From assembly GCA_021848825.1 (NCBI GenBank), contig JAJZTQ010000017.1, forward strand, positions 1 through 56,747: a DNA stretch of 56,747 bases. The letters run 5' to 3'. The notes under the pieces were generated by a model that did not search any database, had not been told where the DNA came from, and saw only the letters and a list, made by a program, of their open reading frames with translations. This document shows, in pieces, positions 50,163 through 56,747 of the stretch; the first letter of the stretch is position 1, and each line of letters begins with the position of its first letter. The DNA comes from Pseudomonadota bacterium (GTDB lineage: Bacteria; Pseudomonadota; Gammaproteobacteria; Burkholderiales; JABEVD01). Made by a program: the position numbers and the translations under genes.

Positions 50163-53100
50163 ATGATGCCTGTTTCGCAGGGAAATCATAATGGCAGAAT
50201 CATTTTTCTGGCCGGCATGTCCGCTTCGTTGCTGGGCGGCATTGCCATCTTCGGCTGGATCTTCGGTTTCCCGCTTCTGACGCGCATCAGGCCCGACTGG
50301 AGCCCCATGGTGCCGGAAACGGCGCTCTGCTTCCTGCTCGGCGGCCTTTCCCTGATGAATTCAGGGAAATATTCGGCCCTGCTGATAGGGACGATGCTGC
50401 TGCTTTCCGGGGCAAGGCTTGTCGGACTCGCGGCAGGCATTGATCTGGAGTTCATGGGGCTGCTCGCTTCGATACCGGCACAGCACCGGATGACCGGCCA
50501 CATGTCGCCAGAAACGGCGCTCGGCTTCCTGGCTTTCGGTATCGGCACGCTCGCCTGGCGGCGAGGAAAGGGTCGAAAAGCCGCGATCGTTGCCTGGACG
50601 ATGGCCGCTTTTCTGCTCCTCATGGGTTCGGCGGTCTCGCTTGGTTATTTCCTGAGGTTTCAGGATCTTTTCGAAAAGATCTATGTCCAGACAGGGCTGA
50701 TCTGGATGTCCCTGACGACAGCCATCGGCATGGCGCTGCTCGGCATTGGCCTGATTTTTCTCCTTCTTTCTTCAGGCAGGCGTCCGGCCGAAGTTCCTCC
50801 AGAGCTCAGAATCTACCGCATAACGGCATTCGTGGTTGCGTTCACTTCGCTTGCCACCGTTCTGGTCGGGATGAAATTTCTCGAAGAGGCGATCTTCAGG
50901 CAATCCGTTTCGGACATGATGCAGACTCTCGACTCGAGAAGATCCTACATCGATACCGCGATCGATTACGAGATGCAGCAGATCATGGTGGCCTCCGACA
51001 ATGCGCGACTCAGGTCCGCCGAGGCATCCTGGTTCGAACATCCAGACGCGCCCCTGAAAGGGGTGGACAACCTGATCGCAAGCCGCTTTTCCGGCATCGC
51101 CATCGAGCAAAGCGGAAAAACAAGGGTCATTGCGGGGAGCCTGGTTCCGGCTTCGGTTCCCGGCATCCGCCTGATGCGCAAAGTGGATGCGACGCTCCTC
51201 TGGGAAAAAGGATATTTCCTTCGGGTGAGGCTGCCGGGCGCGGTTCGGGGCGGATTCATCGTTTTCGAGCTGCCGCTCCCCCGTCTCGACCGGATGTTCG
51301 CAGAGTCCATGCACTGGGGAGAAACGGGGACGATGCCGATGTGCGGCCGCCTCGATGGCAAGAGGCTGCTGTGCTACCCGCAGCGCGAACAGGCAGGCAT
51401 GTATGTGGTTCCCGACGCCGTCGATGGCGTACCGCTCCCCATGGCGCACGCGCTTGCCGGCAGCAACGGCATCGCCGCCATGAATGATTACCGGGGCCGC
51501 AAGGTGCTCTCCGCTTACGGGCCGATAGGGCGAACCGGTCTGGGTCTGGTGCTCCGTATGGACATCAACGAAGTGTATGCCCCTGTCAGGCGGGAATTGT
51601 TTTTCATATTCCCGCTCGTCGCCACCCTGATTGCGGCCGGGCTCTGGCTTGTGCGTACCCGTGTCAAACCGCTTGCCGCAGCGCTTGCGAGCGCGCATGC
51701 AGCCGAAAGAAACACCAGGGCGCGCTTCGAGGCGGCGACGGAGAGCAGCCCGGATGCTTTCGTCATCCTGGAGAGCGCAAGGAACAGCAAAGGCGAAATC
51801 GTCGATTTCAGACATGTCTATGCCAATTCCCATGCTGCACGGATGATGGCGATGTCGGTCGACGAAATGCTGGGGCGCTCCTTTCTGGAAAGCTTTCCGG
51901 AACAGATGGAGGCATTCGCCCAATTCCGTAACGTCGTCTTGTCTGGCAAGCCTTTTGTCAGCGAGTTTTCCCGAATGGGGGAAAATGGAGAGGTTCTGTG
52001 GTTCCAGCGCCAGGTGGTGGCCATGCCGGAAGGGGTTGCCGTCACTTCCCGCAACATCACCCAGGAAAAGCGCCTTTTGAGGGAGCTCGAATCCTCGAAC
52101 AGGCTACGCACGGCGATTCTGGAAAGCGCTGCCTATTCGATCATTTCGACCGATGTCGAAGGCAGGGTCATCACCTTCAACAAGGCGGCAGAACGCATGC
52201 TCTGGTACAGGGCTGATGAAGTGGTCGGAAAAACCACGCTGCTGAAATTTCACGACATGGATGAAATCAGGGAAAGAGCCGAGGCCCTCAGCCAGGAACT
52301 GCATCAGAAAGTGGCGCCCGATTTCGAGGTGTTTGCGGCGAAGGCCAAAAGATATGTTCATGAAGAGCACGAATGGACTTATATCCGGAAGGACGGTTCC
52401 CGGTTCCCGGTGAGGCTTTCGATGACCCCGCTCCAGGACGAAGGCGGCGTCGTTCAGGGATTTCTGGGCATTGCCTACGATATTGCCGAAGAGAAAAGGA
52501 TGAGGGAATACATCAGGCATATCGCGCTGCATGATGTGCTGACAGGCCTTCCCAATCGTGCCCTGCTCGAGGACAGGGTGAACATGGCGATAGAGCTACA
52601 GCAGAGGAAAAATGTCTCTTTTGCCCTCGGCATGATGGATATCGACCGTTTCAAGAACATCAACGATTCCATGGGGCATCACATCGGCGACAGGCTGCTC
52701 AGGGAATTCGTGGAGCGAGTCAAATCAGGCATGAGGCCTTCGGATACCCTGGCCAGGATGGGAGGGGACGAATTCGTTCTGTTGCTTGCCGAGACGGATG
52801 AAGCCGGTGTGGCGATCGTTGCCGAGCGCATCCTGAAAGCGCTGATGGTCCCGGTCAATACGGGAACGCAGGAACTGCACATCACGTCGAGCATCGGCTT
52901 CAGCATCTGCCCGCGAGACGGAAAAGACCTCAACGAGCTGTTGCGGTGCGCCGACGTGGCCATGTACTGGGTGAAGGAACATGGCAGAAACGGATACAGG
53001 ATCTATTCGAGGGAGATGGACGTCGGGGCGGCGGAGCGGATGGATATCGAACGGTCATTGCGCAGTGCCATCGAAAATGAAGGCTTTTCCATGTTTTACC

Positions 53101-53831
53101 AGCCGAAGGTCGATCTGAAATCAGGAATCATAGTCGGCGTGGAAGCGCTGCTTCGTCTCAGAAAAAGAGATGGTCAGTATGTCTCTCCGGAAGAGTTCAT
53201 TCCACTTGCCGAAGAAACAGGCCTCATCGTGCCGATCGGGAAATGGGTGCTCGAGACGGCATGCAGAGATGCGAAAAGGATGGAAAGCGTTGCTGCGCTT
53301 GAAATCGCCGTCAACATTTCCGCCAGGCAATTCATGAGCGGAGATTTTGTCGGCCTCATCCGGGATGCGCTATCAAGTCATGGCATCGAAGCCGGCCGTC
53401 TCGAGCTGGAGATCACCGAAAGCCTGCTGATGGACGAAAGAAGCGGCGTTGCTGCCGCCCTTTCGGAACTGGATGCGCTTGGCGTCACGATATCGATAGA
53501 CGATTTCGGCACGGGTTATTCCAGCCTCGGCTACCTGAAGCGCTATCCCGTCCGTCAGCTCAAGATAGACCGGTCCTTCGTGCGGGACATGACGACAGAC
53601 AAGGAAGATGCGGCTCTGATCGCCGCGATCATCGCCATGGGGCACAGTCTCGGCATGCCCGTCATCGCCGAGGGAATAGAAGCGGAAGAACAGATTGCCT
53701 TTCTCTTGGATCACCACTGCGATCAGGGTCAGGGATTCCATATCGGCGTCCCCATGCCTTTCGATGCCCTGCTGAAATGGATAAGCGAAAACGGGCGGTG
53801 GGTGCCTGGAGAAGATCCGCTTCCAAAATGA
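50163..53831 (+). CDS. Membrane PAS-PAS-GGDEF-EAL protein with polytopic sensor
   Basis: A protein of about 1222 residues. The N-terminal 210 residues hold six to seven membrane helices (an integral-membrane sensor of MASE type), followed by a further helix, a periplasmic domain (about 240-485) and another helix (FIFPLVATLIAAGLWLV). Cytoplasmic: PAS (about 510-630), PAS (about 640-760), GGDEF (about 770-935; ARMGGDEFV, inhibitory-site RPSD) and EAL (about 945-1200; GVEALLRL, SIDDFGTGYSS). All catalytic motifs intact. ATG 50163 or 50166 is chosen with GGAG upstream; the frame runs to 50001 without support. Confidence 0.9.
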   Translation: MMPVSQGNHNGRIIFLAGMSASLLGGIAIFGWIFGFPLLTRIRPDWSPMVPETALCFLLGGLSLMNSGKYSALLIGTMLLLSGARLVGLAAGIDLEFMGLLASIPAQHRMTGHMSPETALGFLAFGIGTLAWRRGKGRKAAIVAWTMAAFLLLMGSAVSLGYFLRFQDLFEKIYVQTGLIWMSLTTAIGMALLGIGLIFLLLSSGRRPAEVPPELRIYRITAFVVAFTSLATVLVGMKFLEEAIFRQSVSDMMQTLDSRRSYIDTAIDYEMQQIMVASDNARLRSAEASWFEHPDAPLKGVDNLIASRFSGIAIEQSGKTRVIAGSLVPASVPGIRLMRKVDATLLWEKGYFLRVRLPGAVRGGFIVFELPLPRLDRMFAESMHWGETGTMPMCGRLDGKRLLCYPQREQAGMYVVPDAVDGVPLPMAHALAGSNGIAAMNDYRGRKVLSAYGPIGRTGLGLVLRMDINEVYAPVRRELFFIFPLVATLIAAGLWLVRTRVKPLAAALASAHAAERNTRARFEAATESSPDAFVILESARNSKGEIVDFRHVYANSHAARMMAMSVDEMLGRSFLESFPEQMEAFAQFRNVVLSGKPFVSEFSRMGENGEVLWFQRQVVAMPEGVAVTSRNITQEKRLLRELESSNRLRTAILESAAYSIISTDVEGRVITFNKAAERMLWYRADEVVGKTTLLKFHDMDEIRERAEALSQELHQKVAPDFEVFAAKAKRYVHEEHEWTYIRKDGSRFPVRLSMTPLQDEGGVVQGFLGIAYDIAEEKRMREYIRHIALHDVLTGLPNRALLEDRVNMAIELQQRKNVSFALGMMDIDRFKNINDSMGHHIGDRLLREFVERVKSGMRPSDTLARMGGDEFVLLLAETDEAGVAIVAERILKALMVPVNTGTQELHITSSIGFSICPRDGKDLNELLRCADVAMYWVKEHGRNGYRIYSREMDVGAAERMDIERSLRSAIENEGFSMFYQPKVDLKSGIIVGVEALLRLRKRDGQYVSPEEFIPLAEETGLIVPIGKWVLETACRDAKRMESVAALEIAVNISARQFMSGDFVGLIRDALSSHGIEAGRLELEITESLLMDERSGVAAALSELDALGVTISIDDFGTGYSSLGYLKRYPVRQLKIDRSFVRDMTTDKEDAALIAAIIAMGHSLGMPVIAEGIEAEEQIAFLLDHHCDQGQGFHIGVPMPFDALLKWISENGRWVPGEDPLPK

Positions 53832-54249
53832 GTGTTATCTGAAATTCCGGTTTGACAACTTCTCGGCAGAATGCCGAATATGGAATGCGAATTTAGGGCG
53901 AGGTTCTCAGGTTTTTGTTCGCATTTCTCACTTAACCCCATAATCAATATGAACTAAGTTTTTAATCCACAAATTCTGTGGATAAGTTTGTTGACAACGC
54001 CATGGCATGTGCTGCAACATCTTTTTCACAAAGCACTTTTACAGGTGCGCCTATTTATTGGGCTCAAATTAAACATATAAAAAACAATGAGATAGGGTGG
54101 TGGCTATGAAGTTCCAGACTGACGCCGGCAATGTCTTGCAAGAAACTGATTCTGGTGGATAAAAAGAGCGCCCAGGGCCCTGATGGCGCGGATATTGCTG
54201 TCTCCTGAAGCACAGCGGCGCGCCCCATGGCATATGTCTGGCAACCGGG
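53832..54249. other. AT-rich intergenic region with inverted DnaA-box pair
   Basis: In this 418-base gap the stretch 53965-53983 is a palindrome ATCCACA-AATTC-TGTGGAT. Its right arm is an exact DnaA box (TGTGGATAA, 53977-53985) and its left arm is one mismatch away. It is followed by GTTTGTTGACAAC, similar to text near replication origins and the dnaA gene. A CGGCA/TGCCG hairpin (about 53865-53877) follows the preceding gene. I see no gene here. No dnaA, dnaN or rep gene is adjacent, so an origin is unproven. Confidence 0.5.
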
Positions 54250-55794
54250 ATGGAAATGATGAATCTCAAGAAGCCGCCTTTCCTGATCACATCGAGCCTG
54301 CTCTTCATTTCCGTTTCGGTGATAGCCACAGGCGCGGCCATCTCCTATGGCGTGTCGCGCATGAATTCCCTTGCGCCTCACGAATATGTCGAATCCATCG
54401 ACGCTGCCAATGCAGGGATGGATGCGCGCACTGTTTTGTTGCGCCTTCACGATGGAATGCTGGGTTTCGTCCTTTCCGACGGCAAGTCAGGAATCGATCC
54501 GGAACAAACGCATGCGCTCGAGCGAAGGCTCGATGCCGATCTCGCTGGGAACTTGGCTTCCGGAATGGGTCAGTTCGTGGACGACTGGCACGATTCGAGA
54601 ATGCGGATAGTCGAACTGATGAAGCAGGGGCAACAGGGAGATGAGCTCAAGATCGCTTTCAGGAGAAGTGCCGCGACCTATGACAGGCTCGAGAAGGAGG
54701 TGAATCTTCTCGCGGTCCGGAACCAGGGCAGGATGGAGGAACTCGGGAAGAAGATCGAACGCAGCTATGCCGAGATGATAACACTGGTCTGGTGGTTCCT
54801 CGGGGGAACCGCCGCATTCAACGTCCTGGCCGGTGTCGTGGTCATCCGCAAGGCCGGTAAGATGCTCGAAGGCGAAAGGCAGACTGCAAGGAAGCTTCAC
54901 GAGAGCGAGGAGCGGCTGAAGCTCGCGCTCTCGGGCGCGGACGAGGGGACATGGGATCTCGATATTCCATCGGGGCGCCTCAGTTTCGACTCGCAGTGGG
55001 GCAAGATCCTCGGTTATGGCTCAGGGGAAAGGCCGCAATCCTTGGAAGAGTGGTCGAAACTCATCGACGATGCAGACCGGGAAAGGGTGCTCGGCGCCAT
55101 GCAGGATCATGTTGCCGGAAGAGCGGCCGAATACCGTGCGGAATACCGCATTCGTTCCAGGACGGGCGAAATGAAGTGGGTCCTGGGGCAGGGAAAGGCG
55201 GTGAGCTTCGATCGGGAAGGCAAAGCGGTGCGGGTGGTGGGCGTGACGCGGGATGTGACCCTGAGAAAGCGTGCGGAAGAGGAAATCTGGAATCTCGCTC
55301 ATTACGATTCGCTCACCGGACTTCCAAACAGGGCGCTCTTTTACGACACGCTGAGGCAGTGCATTTCACTTGCCAGGCGTCGGAACCAGAAGCTCGCCCT
55401 TCTTTTCCTGGACCTTGACGGGTTCAAGGAAGTGAACGACCTCCACGGCCACGATACCGGGGACGGACTGTTGAAGCAGGTCGCACTGCGCCTCAGGGAG
55501 AACGTCAGGGAGGAAGACATCGTTTCCAGAACGGGAGGGGACGAGTTCATCTTCATCCTGCACGATATCAGGCAGAATGAAGATGCGGAGTCTGTAGCGA
55601 GGAAAATCAATGCTGCCCTGGCCCAACCCTTTGTCGTTCACGGCCATGATTGCAGGATAAGCGGCAGCATCGGCATTTCAGTCTTTCCCGACGACAGCGA
55701 TGATCTCGAGACCCTGGTCAGGCAATCGGATCATGCCATGTACTGCGCGAAGGAGGCGGGCAGGGACAGCTGTAAATTCTTCTGCGAATGCTGA
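54250..55794 (+). CDS. Membrane PAS-GGDEF diguanylate cyclase
   Basis: A 514-residue protein. Membrane helices at about 12-35 (ITSSLLFISVSVIATGAAIS) and 178-200 (LVWWFLGGTAAFNVLAGVVV) enclose a periplasmic helical sensor of about 140 residues. A PAS domain (about 215-345) and GGDEF domain (about 350-510) follow; SRTGGDEFIF with inhibitory-site REED. It should make c-di-GMP in response to a periplasmic cue. ATGs at 54250, 54256 and 54259 are all possible; no strong ribosome site. Confidence 0.92.
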   Translation: MEMMNLKKPPFLITSSLLFISVSVIATGAAISYGVSRMNSLAPHEYVESIDAANAGMDARTVLLRLHDGMLGFVLSDGKSGIDPEQTHALERRLDADLAGNLASGMGQFVDDWHDSRMRIVELMKQGQQGDELKIAFRRSAATYDRLEKEVNLLAVRNQGRMEELGKKIERSYAEMITLVWWFLGGTAAFNVLAGVVVIRKAGKMLEGERQTARKLHESEERLKLALSGADEGTWDLDIPSGRLSFDSQWGKILGYGSGERPQSLEEWSKLIDDADRERVLGAMQDHVAGRAAEYRAEYRIRSRTGEMKWVLGQGKAVSFDREGKAVRVVGVTRDVTLRKRAEEEIWNLAHYDSLTGLPNRALFYDTLRQCISLARRRNQKLALLFLDLDGFKEVNDLHGHDTGDGLLKQVALRLRENVREEDIVSRTGGDEFIFILHDIRQNEDAESVARKINAALAQPFVVHGHDCRISGSIGISVFPDDSDDLETLVRQSDHAMYCAKEAGRDSCKFFCEC

Positions 55795-55951
55795 TGTCCT
55801 GATTTCTTCCCGTTGATCCGGGCGTTCAAATTCGTCCAGTCCGGATGCGGACAATCAGATCATTTCGGACTCGAGCGGCTGAGCACGCCGATGCAACAGA
55901 TTGCCGAGTATTTCCAGGCCTGCATGGGCCTCAAGAGATCAGCAATGGTCA

Positions 55952-55981
55952 TTGATTTGGCGAGTAGAAAAAGCGGATAAT
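55952..55981 (+). promoter_or_regulatory. Promoter of the MntA/HepT operon
   Basis: TTGATT at 55952-55957 and GATAAT at 55976-55981, 18 bases apart, lie 28 bases before the MntA start. The rest of the 214-base gap after the cyclase gene holds nothing I can name. Confidence 0.5.
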
Positions 55982-56008
55982 TTCTTCATATATCGACGTG
56001 GACTTATC

Positions 56009-56299
56009 ATGAAGACCTTTGAGCTTCTTCGGAGGAAGAGGAAAGAAATACTGGCTATCGCGTTCCGCCACGGCGCGAAGGAGGTTCGCGTGTTTGGTTC
56101 CGTGGTTCGGGGCGAGGATGATGAAACTAGCGATCTCGACCTGTTGGTTTCGATGGAGTCTGACAGGAGTCTTTACGATCTCATCGGGCTACAGCAGGAT
56201 ATCGAGCAGCTCGTCGGGCGCAAAACTGATGTGATCACCGACAAATCCATCAATCGCTATTTGAAAGAAAGCATCCTGAAAGAGGCCGTGGCGCTGTGA
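56009..56299 (+). CDS. MntA-type antitoxin, minimal nucleotidyltransferase
   Basis: A 96-residue nucleotidyltransferase. The signature GSVVRGEDDETSDLDLLV carries the GS and the paired Asp of the active site (about residues 31-48). In HepT/MntA systems the antitoxin neutralises HepT by adding AMP to a tyrosine. Its stop overlaps the GTG start of the HepT-like gene (GTGA), the typical order and coupling. It should be the antitoxin of this pair. Confidence 0.9.
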   Translation: MKTFELLRRKRKEILAIAFRHGAKEVRVFGSVVRGEDDETSDLDLLVSMESDRSLYDLIGLQQDIEQLVGRKTDVITDKSINRYLKESILKEAVAL

Positions 56300-56667
56300 C
56301 CAAGGATTCCACGGTTTATCTTTGTCATATCCGGGACTGTCTGGAAAAAATCAGGCGCTTCACGAAAGACGGAAAATCTGGTTTTCTGCAAGACGAAATG
56401 GTGCAGGATGCAGTGATTCGCAATCTCGAAGTGATCGGGCAGGCTGTAAAGGATTTCGGAACCGAGCAGCTTTCATCCGGTTACCCGGCCATACCGTGGG
56501 CGCAAATAGCCGGTACGAGGAACATCCTGGCGCATCAATATCTGGGTGTGGATATCGACCTGATCTGGAATATCGTCGAACAGGAACTGCCGCTCCTCGA
56601 ATCGGCGATCACGGCGCTTTTGCACGAAAGCGAACAGAAAACCGAGCCCGATGTATCTCGACAGTAA
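56296..56667 (+). CDS. HepT-type toxin, DUF86 ribonuclease
   Basis: A 123-residue HEPN-domain protein. The RNase motif RNILAHQY (Arg, four residues, His, then Tyr two further on) near residue 75 contains the catalytic Arg and His and the tyrosine that MntA modifies in studied systems. The preceding DAVIRNLEVIGQAVKDF helix is also typical. It would cleave RNA unless AMPylated. The GTG start at 56296 overlaps the MntA stop. Its 3' end overlaps a third gene by 17 bases. Confidence 0.9.
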   Translation: MTKDSTVYLCHIRDCLEKIRRFTKDGKSGFLQDEMVQDAVIRNLEVIGQAVKDFGTEQLSSGYPAIPWAQIAGTRNILAHQYLGVDIDLIWNIVEQELPLLESAITALLHESEQKTEPDVSRQ

Positions 56668-56747
56668 GGATTATCAAACCGTTTGGCGGCTGGCTCATAA
56701 TTGGGTTGGCCTCGATCCTGGGCCGGGTATCGGCCTATCCGCGCGCT
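56651..56747 (+). CDS. Partial gene cut by window end
   Basis: An open frame from ATG 56651 continues to the last base: it begins MYLDSKDYQTVWRLAHNWVG and is at least 32 codons. It starts within the HepT gene, so it is third in the toxin-antitoxin operon. Codons look natural, and I recall no function. The rest of the gene lies outside. Confidence 0.5.
   Translation, partial: MYLDSKDYQTVWRLAHNWVGLDPGPGIGLSAR

Noticed and set aside
54064-54240. Short frames in the gap before the last cyclase
   Set aside because: They lack ribosome sites and family features; only a general resemblance to repeats was noticed.

Overview
The window looks like a chromosomal stretch from a Gram-negative proteobacterium, most likely a beta- (or gamma-) proteobacterium. 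It carries family-level markers of those groups (RdgC, Hsp33, SelO, WrbA, Pal, a DUF3301 protein, a PsiF-like protein, YeiH with a LysR regulator). Base composition is moderately GC-rich, yet arginine is often written AGG/AGA in the core genes. No rRNA or CRISPR array is present; one tRNA-Ala lies at the left end. I could not assign a genus.

Left part (0-9.9 kb): a short non-autonomous inverted-repeat element abuts tRNA-Ala(CGC), followed by a HigA-like antitoxin relic. A signalling block follows: a PAS-GGDEF cyclase, a hybrid histidine kinase overlapping a REC-EAL response regulator, a monoheme cytochrome c with its own promoter and terminator, an HD-GYP protein and the redox chaperone Hsp33. 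From 9.98 to 12.9 kb is an accessory island: two different HNH nucleases, one overlapping a HIT-family gene, plus a membrane protein. From 12.9 to 20.4 kb come a DUF3050 protein, a secreted histidine-phosphatase-like protein, WrbA, a PAS-GGDEF-EAL protein and a chemoreceptor.

Centre (20.4-32.5 kb): the most striking locus is a 73-residue Cys-containing small protein whose stop overlaps the GTG start of a DUF692/MNIO-type oxidase with an extra C-terminal domain. This layout resembles a ribosomally synthesised, post-translationally modified peptide system. Next are a YeiH-type transporter with a divergent LysR regulator, an M28 peptidase, a sulfotransferase/O-methyltransferase pair facing a flavin reductase/dienelactone hydrolase pair, a phosphotransacetylase-type enzyme, RdgC, an SDR, Pal and small envelope proteins.

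Right part (32.4-56.7 kb): an EipA-like DUF1134 protein, a very large FIST-PAS-PAS-GGDEF-EAL sensor, then a complete hypABFCDE set for [NiFe]-hydrogenase maturation with no hydrogenase structural gene in view. After that come a Nudix hydrolase, a REP-like palindrome, a sigma-54-like promoter ahead of two small unknown genes, SelO, an ABC exporter plus an EF-hand membrane protein, a 29-residue membrane protein with a palindromic operator, a START-like protein, two more membrane c-di-GMP enzymes and a MntA/HepT toxin-antitoxin module with a third gene cut by the window end.

Taken together, the window is dominated by c-di-GMP signalling (seven enzymes of four architectures), redox and hydrogenase-related functions and small accessory modules. 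All functional statements rest on reading motifs by eye; no database search was run.
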